Assembly (NCBI GenBank): GCA_022709465.1
Contig: JAKLIT010000018.1
Location: 1-16,166 of the forward strand
From: Candidatus Omnitrophota bacterium
GTDB lineage: Bacteria > Omnitrophota > Koll11 > Pluralincolimonadales > Pluralincolimonadaceae
Length of the DNA: 16,166 nt
Direction: 5' to 3'
Shown: positions 6,733-13,151 of the stretch, in pieces
Layout: each line of letters starts with the position of its first letter
Position numbering within the stretch: position 1 is the first letter of the stretch
Program-made: the position numbers and the translations under genes
Notes under the pieces: model-generated
Databases searched by the model: none
The model's input: only the letters and a program-made list of their open reading frames with translations
What the model was told of the DNA's origin: nothing

Positions 6733-7695
6733 ATGAAGATACTCAAAAATGCCGTGCTGGCCCTTGCGGCCGCGCTCTTTGTGTGGATAATCTTCAAGTC
6801 GGGCCCCGACCTGATATTAGCGCAGATCGTCTCGCTGAACTGGAAGATAGCGGTTGTCGTAGCGGCGTATATTATCGTGTACTATTTCGATACGATGGGA
6901 TGGCGGTGGGCTTTCCGCGGGGAAGTGAAGCTTCCGCCGCTCTGGCGGTTCTTCCTCGCGAGGCAGGCGGGCGAGGCGATCAATTACACCACGCCGACCG
7001 CGTATATAGGCGGAGAGCCGGTAAAGGCGCTCGTGCTGCGCAAGCGAGACGGGGTCGATATGGTGGACGGGCTCGCGAGCGTCGTGATAGCGAAGACATC
7101 GCTGTTCCTGAGCAAGGTAGTATTCCTGCTGGCGGGCATAATCATCGCGCTGAAGATTTTCAGGTTCAGCGGCATAGTGGCGACCGGGATACTCTGGACC
7201 TTCGCCGGGGTCTTTGGCCTGCTTATCCTTTTCCTCTTCCTGCAGAAGAAGGGTCTCTTCATGCTCGGGCTCAAGATGGCGCGAAAGTTCAGGCTCAACG
7301 ATCCCCTTGAAGGGAAGAGGACGAGTCTCGAAGAGATAGACAGGGTGATAAGCGAATTTTACGCTAAGGAGAGGCCGCGCTTCTTCCTTTCCTTCCTTTA
7401 CCATCTTATCGGGTGGTTCGCCGGCCTCATCGAGGTATACCTGATAATGTATTTCCTTGGCGTCCAGGTGGACTGGGCCCGGGCGCTCGTGATAGAGGTC
7501 TTCTTCAAGGCAGCGAACTCCGCTTTCTTCTTCGTGCCGGCGGCGCTCGGGGTGCAGGAAGGCGCCGGATACGCGGTGCTCGCCGCGCTCGGTATAGGCG
7601 GGGAGATCGGCGTGGCGCTCAGCATAGTCAAAAGGATACGCGAGATCGCCTGGGCGGGTTTCGGGCTCGCAATATACTGGAAGACGCCTAAATGA
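6733..7695 (+). CDS. hpnL: HpnL-like / lysylphosphatidylglycerol synthase transmembrane-type protein (UPF0104)
   Basis: A polytopic membrane protein of 320 residues in the UPF0104 / LPG_synthase_TM superfamily. I count around eight hydrophobic segments. Family features include the conserved polar stretch GEAINYTTPTAYIGGEPVKALVL (described at residues 78-100) and the FVPAALGVQEGAGYAVLAALG-type segment near the C-terminus. Members in hopanoid clusters are called HpnL and are thought to act in hopanoid transport or tailoring; others flip aminoacylated lipids. It follows the transferase stop with no gap and overlaps hpnA by ATGA. Being between the head-group transferase and hpnA, it is a candidate for moving the finished hopanoid across the membrane. 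That role is inference; it could also be a generic UPF0104 paralogue. Confidence 0.8.
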   Translation: MKILKNAVLALAAALFVWIIFKSGPDLILAQIVSLNWKIAVVVAAYIIVYYFDTMGWRWAFRGEVKLPPLWRFFLARQAGEAINYTTPTAYIGGEPVKALVLRKRDGVDMVDGLASVVIAKTSLFLSKVVFLLAGIIIALKIFRFSGIVATGILWTFAGVFGLLILFLFLQKKGLFMLGLKMARKFRLNDPLEGKRTSLEEIDRVISEFYAKERPRFFLSFLYHLIGWFAGLIEVYLIMYFLGVQVDWARALVIEVFFKAANSAFFFVPAALGVQEGAGYAVLAALGIGGEIGVALSIVKRIREIAWAGFGLAIYWKTPK

Positions 7696-8720
7696 TATTA
7701 GTGACAGGGGCTAACGGTTTTATAGGTTCAAGGGTCGTGCGCCAGCTGCTCGTGCAGGGTGAGAGGGTCAAGTGTTTTGTCCGCAGGGAGACGAACCTAG
7801 TTAACCTCGAGGCCGGCGGGGCGAGGTATGATGTCGAGATGGCCTACGGCGATATACGCGACTACGGTTCGGTCAGGAAAGCCGTGGAGGGCTCAAGGGC
7901 CGTATACCATATCGCGGCCTACGCGCACCTGTGGTACCCCGACGTGAAGGCGGTCTATGACATTAACTGGAAGGGATCTAAGAACGTCTTCCAGGCCTGC
8001 CTCGAAGAAGGCGTGGAAAAGGTCGTATATACCAACACCGCAGCGATAATGAAAGGCGGCACAAAGAGCGAGCCCGGCAACGAGGACGCGGGCGCCCGGA
8101 TGACGCTCGCGGAGATGCCCGGACATTATACCCGTTCGAAGTTCCTCGCTTATAATGAGGCGCTGAACTATTCAAGGAACGGCTTGCCGGTCACCATAGT
8201 AAGCCCGACAACGCCGGTCGGATGCGGGGATTACAAGCCCACGCCTCCTGGCAGGATGATAATCGACTACCTTAACGGGAAATTGCCAGCTTATATCTCG
8301 GCGGTCCTGAATTATATAGACGTAGACGACGCCGCGGCGGGCCACATTGCCGCGGAGAAGACGGGCAGGATAGGGGAACGCTATATACTCGGCGCGCATA
8401 ATCTCACGCTCGATGAGCTGTTCGCGATACTCGATAAGATAACGGGTGTTCCCGCCCCGAAGATAAAACTGCCGGCAGCGCCGCTTCTTCCGATCGGGTT
8501 CATATGCGGGAAGATATCGGAGAATATAACGCACAGGGAGCCGCCGGTGCCGTGGGAAGGACTGAGGCTGGCCGCAAGGCCGTTCGCCTTTGACTCATCC
8601 AAGGCGGTAAGGGAACTCGGGCTGCCGCAGGGCGGCATCGAGGCCGCCTTAAGGAAGGCGGTCGATTGGTTCCGTTCGCACGGGTATACTGCTAACGCCA
8701 AGACCGGAGGCAACAGATGA
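7692..8720 (+). CDS. hpnA: hopanoid-associated NAD-dependent epimerase/reductase HpnA
   Basis: An extended short-chain dehydrogenase/reductase of 342 residues, the normal HpnA length. The Rossmann motif TGANGFIG is at 5-12, and the catalytic YxxxK is Y146 and K150 in HYTRSKFLA. The S/P-rich segment SPTTPVGCGDYKPTPPGR, IDVDDAAAGH and GRIGERYILG match HpnA closely rather than UDP-sugar epimerases. HpnA is found in most hopanoid clusters; it is proposed to act on the ribosyl side chain, but the exact reaction is not settled. The start at 7692 overlaps the hpnL stop by ATGA and the end overlaps ispH by ATGA. Confidence 0.92.
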   Translation: MILVTGANGFIGSRVVRQLLVQGERVKCFVRRETNLVNLEAGGARYDVEMAYGDIRDYGSVRKAVEGSRAVYHIAAYAHLWYPDVKAVYDINWKGSKNVFQACLEEGVEKVVYTNTAAIMKGGTKSEPGNEDAGARMTLAEMPGHYTRSKFLAYNEALNYSRNGLPVTIVSPTTPVGCGDYKPTPPGRMIIDYLNGKLPAYISAVLNYIDVDDAAAGHIAAEKTGRIGERYILGAHNLTLDELFAILDKITGVPAPKIKLPAAPLLPIGFICGKISENITHREPPVPWEGLRLAARPFAFDSSKAVRELGLPQGGIEAALRKAVDWFRSHGYTANAKTGGNR

Positions 8721-9556
8721 AGATATTGACCCCTAAGAAGATAGGGTGCTGTTTCGGAGTGAACCGCGCCGTAAAACTGACCGAAGAGGCGCTTTCAAGG
8801 AAAGTGCCGGCTTACATAAACGGCGAACTCGTGCATAACGACACGATAACGAGGAAACTGTCGGAGAAAGGCCTCACCGAGATAAAGAGCATAGATGAGG
8901 TCAAGGGCGGCACTCTGATAATAAGGGCGCACGGCATATCTCCCGAGGAGAGGGCAAGAGTCGACGAGAGGAAGGTGGAGATCGTTGACGCTACGTGCCC
9001 GATCGTCAGGCAGGCGCAGGTCTCCGCGAAGAAGCTTGAGGAAGAGGGCTACCAGGTCATGATCGTCGGCGACAAGGCCCATGCAGAGATAAAGGGCATA
9101 TTGGGCCACCTGAGGAACGAAGCGCTCGTGGTCTCGAACCATAAGGAGGTGGACCCGGCAAAGCTCAAGAACAAGGTCGGCCTCATATTCCAGACGACGC
9201 ATTCGATCGAGCTCTGCAGGGAGGTCGTGGCGGAGGTCATGAAAGTCGCGCATGAGATAAAGATAGTCAATACGATATGCGCGGACATAAGGAAGAGGCA
9301 GGAGGACGCCGTAAAGCTCGCCCAGAAGGCAGGGCTCATGATAGTCGTAGGCAGCCACCACAGCTCTAACACGATAAAACTCAAGAAACTTTGCATGAAA
9401 TATAACGATAATACGATACAGATAGAGCGCGCAAAGGACCTCGACCCGAAAAAATTCAAGGGGATAAGGTCGGTCGGGATAATCGGCGGTGCCTCGACGC
9501 CGGACATACTTATAGAGGAGGTCAAGAAGAGGTTGAGGAGCTTAAACAGGAGATGA
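8717..9556 (+). CDS. ispH: 4-hydroxy-3-methylbut-2-enyl diphosphate reductase IspH
   Basis: This is the last enzyme of the MEP isoprenoid pathway; it reduces HMBPP to IPP and DMAPP using a [4Fe-4S] cluster. It is 279 residues. Cluster cysteines are C12 (GCCFGV), C93 (DATCPIV) and C187 (NTICADI). Further family features are RAHGISPE, FQTTHS, HSSNTIKL and GGASTPD. Its place inside the hopanoid operon suggests that IPP supply is co-expressed with hopanoid synthesis. A good GGAGG lies about 7 bases before the ATG, which also overlaps the hpnA stop by ATGA. Whether this is the only IspH in the genome cannot be seen here. Confidence 0.96.
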   Translation: MKILTPKKIGCCFGVNRAVKLTEEALSRKVPAYINGELVHNDTITRKLSEKGLTEIKSIDEVKGGTLIIRAHGISPEERARVDERKVEIVDATCPIVRQAQVSAKKLEEEGYQVMIVGDKAHAEIKGILGHLRNEALVVSNHKEVDPAKLKNKVGLIFQTTHSIELCREVVAEVMKVAHEIKIVNTICADIRKRQEDAVKLAQKAGLMIVVGSHHSSNTIKLKKLCMKYNDNTIQIERAKDLDPKKFKGIRSVGIIGGASTPDILIEEVKKRLRSLNRR

Positions 9557-10137
9557 GCGTTAAAGCAGCCGTCATTTTCGCGCTCTACTGGGAATTGCGG
9601 CCGTTCGCAAAGAAACTCGGCATAGGATTTTTGGGGTCGCTCGCGCCGGTGATCACTTCCGAAGGCGGTGATATAGTGATCGCCCGCAGCGGCATGGGCG
9701 CCGAAAGGTCCAAAAAGACGGCCTCGCGCATTATCGAAGAGTATAAGCCCGAGCTCATAATATCGGCCGGGTTCTGCGGAGCGCTCGTCGACGAGCTGAA
9801 GATAGGAGACGTGATCGTCTCTGACCTGAAGGACCGCAAGTTATACTGTTCGCCGAAACCGCTTTTTTCCTGTGAAGAGAAGACGGCGGCGTTCCATAAG
9901 GAGGGAGCCATCGTCGTCGATATGGAATCCTCCGGTGTGGCCGAAGCGGCCGCGAAAACCGGGACCAGGTACCTCGCGGTAAAAGCGGTGAGCGACACGC
10001 TGCTGGAGGAACTTCCCCGCTCGCTGCTCGGGTTCTTCTCCGTGCCGAGGCTGCTGCGTTTCAGGGACGCTTCGCAAAAAGCGTCTAAAAACATTTCTGA
10101 ATTCCTGCTCGAATACATCAAAAAAGGAGAGAATTGA
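9553..10137 (+). CDS. hpnG: HpnG-type hopanoid nucleoside phosphorylase (short form)
   Basis: HpnG removes adenine from adenosylhopane to give (phospho)ribosylhopane, the step after HpnH. The protein is a phosphorylase/nucleosidase-fold enzyme of 194 residues with SAGFCGAL at 71-78 followed by IGDVIVSD, VDMES at 122-126 and the catalytic-type aspartate in KAVSD (D148). It is shorter than usual members (about 220 or more) because the segment between the central strand and VDMES is reduced to a short stretch (LYCSPKPLFSCEEKTAAF). Core motifs remain, so it is probably active. The ATG overlaps the ispH stop, with AGGAG almost touching it and an earlier GAGGAG further upstream, so coupling is likely. 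Assignment rests on motifs plus the hpnH/hpnA context. Confidence 0.87.
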   Translation: MSVKAAVIFALYWELRPFAKKLGIGFLGSLAPVITSEGGDIVIARSGMGAERSKKTASRIIEEYKPELIISAGFCGALVDELKIGDVIVSDLKDRKLYCSPKPLFSCEEKTAAFHKEGAIVVDMESSGVAEAAAKTGTRYLAVKAVSDTLLEELPRSLLGFFSVPRLLRFRDASQKASKNISEFLLEYIKKGEN

Positions 10138-10766
10138 TGAAGATTGTGCCGGCCCTGCTGACCGACAAGCCAGCCGAACTGGAGAGGATGATACGGCAGG
10201 CGGAGGGTTTCTGCGGGCTTGTCCAGGTGGACATAATGGACGGTAAATTCGTGCCTTCAAAGAGCGTTTCGGCCGCAGACCTCGCCAAGATCAGGACAGG
10301 GCTTGAGCTCGAGATACATATCATGGTCGAGGACCCGTTGAATTATATCTTGCCTTTCAAAAAAGCCGGCGCAGGCAGGATCGTATTCCACCTGGAGTCG
10401 AAGGACGACCCCGCCGAGGTGATAAAGAACATACGCGCGCAGGGCATGCAGGCCGGCATAGCGATCAACCCGGAGACGCCGGTATCGAAGGCAGAGCCGT
10501 ATTTTAAGGACATTGATATATTGCTCTTCCTTTCGGTCAATCCCGGCTATTACGGGAGTAAGTTCATCCCCGAAGTGTGCGACAAGGCGCGTTCGCTTAA
10601 AGGAAGGAAGGACAGGCCCTTGATAGCCATGGACGGCGGGCTCAAATCGGATAATATCGTTATGATACGCGACGCGGGGGTGGACCTGGCCTGCGTCGGA
10701 AGCGGAGTCTTCGGCAAAGGCGACCCCGCGCAGAATTACCGCGCGCTCACGGAGATGCTCGGTTAA
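10137..10766 (+). CDS. divergent ribulose-phosphate 3-epimerase-like TIM-barrel protein
   Basis: A 209-residue protein of the ribulose-phosphate 3-epimerase (RPE) family, which swaps D-ribulose 5-phosphate and D-xylulose 5-phosphate in a Zn/Fe-dependent barrel. Both acid/base aspartates (D32 in QVDIMDG, D166 in MDGG) and one metal histidine (H61 in EIHIMVEDP) are present, as is the SVNPG loop. Three active-site positions differ from the E. coli enzyme as I remember it: Ser to Ala at A6 (PALL for PSIL), the metal His to Gln at Q30, and Met to Leu at L132. So it may be a true RPE with altered metal binding or an epimerase for another substrate. ATG at 10137 is preferred over TTG at 10134 because AGGAG ends about 7 bases before it; the ATG shares a base with the hpnG stop. 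It is the last gene of the operon. Confidence 0.85.
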   Translation: MKIVPALLTDKPAELERMIRQAEGFCGLVQVDIMDGKFVPSKSVSAADLAKIRTGLELEIHIMVEDPLNYILPFKKAGAGRIVFHLESKDDPAEVIKNIRAQGMQAGIAINPETPVSKAEPYFKDIDILLFLSVNPGYYGSKFIPEVCDKARSLKGRKDRPLIAMDGGLKSDNIVMIRDAGVDLACVGSGVFGKGDPAQNYRALTEMLG

Positions 10767-10773
10767 TTTGCTA

Positions 10774-10801
10774 TAGACAACGCTTTTTTATATGATATAA
10801 T
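10774..10801 (+). promoter_or_regulatory. sigma-70-like promoter for the glycine-rich exported protein
   Basis: A -35 box TAGACA (10774-10779, five of six matches to TTGACA) and a perfect -10 TATAAT (10796-10801) are separated by 16 bases. They lie in the 56-base gap after the hopanoid operon, and a strong AAGGAGG ribosome site (10811-10817) and the ATG at 10823 follow. No convincing terminator is visible between the operon end and this promoter, so some read-through is possible. Confidence 0.75.
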
Positions 10802-10822
10802 TTAACCAAGAAGGAGGGTAAT

Positions 10823-11176
10823 ATGCGCATATTGATCATATCGATGCTGTTGTTCGCCCTAACGTTCACGGTATCAGCCCCCGTACTTGCGGCCGATTCA
10901 AGCGGCCTCATCAGGAACGGCCTCGTCGGCGCTGCGACGGGCGCGGTAGCCGCGGGCGCGTCCCACGGCAAGGCCGGCAAGGGCGCGCTGATAGGCGCAG
11001 GCACCGGAATAGCCGCCAATGTCATAGCGGATGCCATCATGCCCAGCGAGAAGAGCGAGCCGGCACCCGCATCTTCTTCGTCTTCCAGTGACTCGAGCGG
11101 TTTCGAGAGGGGATATACCAAAGGATACGAAGCCGGTTACCAGGCCGGTTACCAGGCGGGAATAAAGGGGCAGTAG
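10823..11176 (+). CDS. small exported glycine-zipper-like protein with C-terminal YxxG repeats
   Basis: A 117-residue protein of unknown function. Residues 1-23 form a classic signal peptide (positively charged start, hydrophobic core, VLA-AD cleavage), with no lipobox cysteine. Residues about 28-66 are rich in Gly and Ala with GxxxG spacing (GLVGAATGAVAAG, GALIGAGTGIAANV), like the glycine-zipper segments of outer-membrane-associated proteins. A serine-rich linker (SSSSSS) follows. The tail has a four-residue repeat (YTKG, YEAG, YQAG, YQAG). The last two copies come from a perfect 12-base tandem repeat at 11132-11155. It has its own promoter and a strong AAGGAGG, so it may be well expressed. 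Probably periplasmic or outer-membrane associated; the function is not recognisable. Confidence 0.85.
   Translation: MRILIISMLLFALTFTVSAPVLAADSSGLIRNGLVGAATGAVAAGASHGKAGKGALIGAGTGIAANVIADAIMPSEKSEPAPASSSSSSDSSGFERGYTKGYEAGYQAGYQAGIKGQ
11132..11155 (+). repeat. perfect tandem repeat, 2 x 12 bases
   Basis: The unit GCCGGTTACCAG occurs twice back to back and encodes AGYQ-AGYQ in the tail of the glycine-rich exported protein. Being in frame and identical, it could gain or lose units by slippage without breaking the protein. Confidence 0.9.
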
Positions 11177-11182
11177 GCGCCC

Positions 11183-11207
11183 TGCCTTATCCAAGGCATA
11201 GATTTTT
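11183..11207 (+). terminator. likely intrinsic terminator after the glycine-rich protein gene
   Basis: A six-base stem TGCCTT / AAGGCA with a four-base loop (ATCC) is followed three to four bases later by a run of five T. The stem is short, so efficiency may be modest. A second, weaker hairpin lies just downstream: AAAAG-x-CCC at 11216-11224 pairs with GGG-x-CTTTT at 11242-11250, with one mismatch and a T-rich tail. It may act as a back-up terminator but overlaps the next promoter. Confidence 0.6.
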
Positions 11208-11232
11208 GACCTTACAAAAGGCCCTTTGATGA

Positions 11233-11261
11233 TTGAATCGGGGGGCTTTTTGTTTTATAAT
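11233..11261 (+). promoter_or_regulatory. sigma-70-like promoter for the mgtE-like gene
   Basis: A -35 box TTGAAT (11233-11238) and a perfect -10 TATAAT (11256-11261) have the ideal 17-base spacing. The -10 lies 23 bases before the mgtE-like ATG, so the leader is very short and leaves no room for an Mg2+ riboswitch. It would drive the mgtE-queF-pduO-menG-menA run. Confidence 0.7.
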
Positions 11262-11284
11262 GATACCCAATAACAGGGTGGTGT

Positions 11285-12265
11285 ATGAACAGAAAAAGGG
11301 TAAAGGGCGAGACGGTCGGCGCTATAATGAAGAACGAGTTTTTGGCCGTCCCCGAACACTTCACGATAGATGAGACGATAAAACATTTCCGGACCGCGTC
11401 CCTCGAAAAGGTCTCCAAACCCTCCTATATATATGTCGTAGACGAAGATGGGCACCTTGTCGGCGTGGTCCAGATGAGGGACCTGTTGAGCCACGCCCCC
11501 GCCGTACGCGTAAACGACATAATGCTCAAGAATGTCGTGAAAGTCCACGCGGAGATGGACCAGGAAGAGGCGGTAAAGTATTTCATAAGGCACAGGTTCC
11601 TCGCGATACCGGTCGTGAACAACGACCAGATGCTCGTAGGCATAATAACGGCCGATGAGATGGTCGATATCGCGGAACTCGAGGCCGAAGACGATATCGC
11701 GAAGATAGTCGGTACAGGCGTCGACGAGATCACGAGCCGGTCTATACCGCGCATAGTCCGCCTGAGGCTCCCGTGGCTCGCGGTCAGCATATTCAGCGGG
11801 CTGGCCTGCGCTTTCATAACGGGATGGTTCCAGTATGAGCTGAAATCGGTCATCGCGCTCGCGTTATTCATACCGATAGTCCTCGGGCTCTCGGAGAGTA
11901 CCGGGACGCAGTCGGCGACGATAGTCGTAAGGAACATGGCGCTCGGGAGGGCCACGTTCAAGGACGTGAGATGGCTGCTCCAGAAAGAGATACTTGTCGG
12001 CATAATCGTCGGGCTTGCCTGCGGCATATTTGTGGGCGGGATAGCTACGATGTGGCAGGAGAGCCCGAAACTGGGCGCGGCCCTCGCAATGTCGATGTCC
12101 GCCTCTATAATGCTGTCAGGCGCCGTCGGCTCATTCCTGCCGTTCATATTCCGCGCGCTCGGGTTCGATCCCGCGCTTTCCTCGGGCCCCATAGTGCTTG
12201 CCACATGCGACGTGATAACGCTTCTTATATATTTCAAGGTATCGGGTTTTTTCCTCGCGGGTTAG
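11285..12265 (+). CDS. mgtE: MgtE-type magnesium transporter lacking the N domain (CBS pair + membrane domain)
   Basis: MgtE proteins are Mg2+-selective channels whose cytoplasmic part senses Mg2+. This one has 326 residues against about 450 for full-length members. Two CBS domains occupy about 14-75 and 78-137 (IYVVDEDGHLVGVV; AIPVVNNDQMLVGII). A plug-like helix follows, and about five membrane helices from 164 on. The pore-domain hallmarks are TGTQSATIVVRNMALG (206-221) and DPALSSGPIVLATCDVITLL (295-314); D309 corresponds to the ion-selective aspartate (D432 in the Thermus protein, as I recall). The usual superhelical N domain is absent, and the promoter 23 bases upstream excludes a longer reading. 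The GGNxG motif is replaced by SESTG. Mg2+ is the likely substrate but other divalent ions are possible. Confidence 0.87.
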   Translation: MNRKRVKGETVGAIMKNEFLAVPEHFTIDETIKHFRTASLEKVSKPSYIYVVDEDGHLVGVVQMRDLLSHAPAVRVNDIMLKNVVKVHAEMDQEEAVKYFIRHRFLAIPVVNNDQMLVGIITADEMVDIAELEAEDDIAKIVGTGVDEITSRSIPRIVRLRLPWLAVSIFSGLACAFITGWFQYELKSVIALALFIPIVLGLSESTGTQSATIVVRNMALGRATFKDVRWLLQKEILVGIIVGLACGIFVGGIATMWQESPKLGAALAMSMSASIMLSGAVGSFLPFIFRALGFDPALSSGPIVLATCDVITLLIYFKVSGFFLAG

Positions 12266-12284
12266 AAAGGATCCAGGCTGACAG

Positions 12285-12629
12285 ATGAAAAACAAATATA
12301 AATTGGAAGTGTTCCCGAACCTGCACAAAGGTTACGAGATAAACATAGAGATCCCCGAATACACATCGGTCTGCCCGAAGACCGGGCTGCCGGATTTCGG
12401 AACGATAACGATAAGGTATATGCCCGGAAAGTCGTGTATAGAGCTGAAATCGCTGAAATACTACATAATCGGATACCGCAACATGGGCATATTCTACGAG
12501 AATGTCATCAATAAGATGCTCAAGGACGTCGTCTCCGCGTGCAAGCCGAAATGGTGCATCGTGACGGGCGATTTCAACGCGCGCGGGGGGATAAGGACGA
12601 CCGTGACCGCGAAATACCGCGTAAAATGA
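12285..12629 (+). CDS. queF: NADPH-dependent preQ0 (7-cyano-7-deazaguanine) reductase, unimodular QueF
   Basis: QueF reduces the nitrile of preQ0 to the amine preQ1 in queuosine biosynthesis. The 114-residue protein is a short, unimodular form. The nucleophilic cysteine is in TSVCPKTGLPDF, and the QueF motif is ELKSLKYY followed by GYRN. RGGI near the C-terminus is also conserved. The FHE substrate segment of the B. subtilis protein reads FYE here, keeping the Glu but losing the His. A GAAAGGA lies about 15 bases upstream of the ATG. Its stop overlaps the start of the next gene. Other queuosine genes are not in the window. Confidence 0.94.
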   Translation: MKNKYKLEVFPNLHKGYEINIEIPEYTSVCPKTGLPDFGTITIRYMPGKSCIELKSLKYYIIGYRNMGIFYENVINKMLKDVVSACKPKWCIVTGDFNARGGIRTTVTAKYRVK

Positions 12630-13147
12630 TGAAGATAACCACGAAGAGCGGAGATAGGGGAAAGACGAGGTTATGCGGCGGAAGGCCGGTATCCAAGTGC
12701 GACCCAAGGATAAAAGCCCAGGGCGCACTCGATGAACTCGTGTCTTTCCTCGGGCTGGCTAAGGTAAAGGCGAAGGACCCCGCTATAAAGAAGAAGATAG
12801 GCCTTATCCAGAGGGACCTTTTCAGGATGATCGGTTCGATATCATCCGGCAGCTCGGAGAGGAAGAGTTTCTCGATAAAGGATTGCGACGTCAGGATGCT
12901 CGAAGAATTCGGGGACGCGGTCGAAGGCAGGATAAGTATGCCTTCCGGATTCATTGTGCCCGGAGTCAATGAGAGTTCAGCCATCCTGCATGTAGCCAGG
13001 ACGGTCGCGCGCCGCGCGGAATGCTCGGTCGTCGAGCTTGGCGCCAGGATAAAGACGGAGCCGTGCATAACGGCCTACCTTAACAGATTATCCGACCTGC
13101 TTTATGTCTTTGCCGTTTGTGAGGAGCGGGGTTCCGAACCCGCCTGA
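12626..13147 (+). CDS. PduO-type cob(I)yrinic acid a,c-diamide / cob(I)alamin adenosyltransferase
   Basis: This enzyme transfers the adenosyl group of ATP to cob(I)alamin, making coenzyme B12. It has 173 residues and the PduO/ATR signatures: TKSGDRGKTRL near the N-terminus for ATP binding, QGALDELVSFLG, then ARTVARRAECSV and YLNRLSDLLYVFA near the C-terminus. The start at 12626 gives an ATGA overlap with queF; an adjacent ATG at 12629 would remove one residue. The longer frame from 12539 would lie over queF. No cobalamin-dependent enzyme is recognised nearby. Confidence 0.92.
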   Translation: MMKITTKSGDRGKTRLCGGRPVSKCDPRIKAQGALDELVSFLGLAKVKAKDPAIKKKIGLIQRDLFRMIGSISSGSSERKSFSIKDCDVRMLEEFGDAVEGRISMPSGFIVPGVNESSAILHVARTVARRAECSVVELGARIKTEPCITAYLNRLSDLLYVFAVCEERGSEPA

Positions 13148-13151
13148 TATG
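13121..13151 (+). promoter_or_regulatory. Shine-Dalgarno, hairpin and start arrangement for menG
   Basis: GAGGAG at 13121-13126 is 22 bases from the preferred menG ATG (13149), too far for normal use. Between them GCGGG (13126-13130) can pair with CCCGC (13139-13143) around an eight-base loop. If this hairpin forms, the remaining gap shrinks to about five bases. The hairpin also covers the end of the adenosyltransferase gene just before its stop codon (13145-13147). This is suggestive only. Confidence 0.35.

Noticed and set aside
6783..7310. Plus-strand alternative frame (175 codons) inside the hpnL-like gene
   Set aside because: The product is Arg/Gly-rich frame-shadow sequence, while the main frame encodes a coherent multi-pass membrane protein.
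11177..11284. Mg2+-sensing riboswitch upstream of the mgtE-like gene
   Set aside because: The predicted -10 box lies only 23 bases before the ATG, leaving no room for an M-box-type leader, and the larger gap holds terminator-like hairpins instead.
11425..12237. Long open frame on the minus strand (270 codons) opposite the mgtE-like gene
   Set aside because: The plus strand encodes a clear CBS/MgtE protein here. The antisense product is Ser/Thr/Ile-rich with no family features, as expected for the shadow of a biased coding strand.
13126..13143. tRNA T-arm-like sequence (GGTTC...GAACC)
   Set aside because: The loop is eight rather than seven bases and no acceptor, D or anticodon arm fits around it; it lies inside the adenosyltransferase gene.
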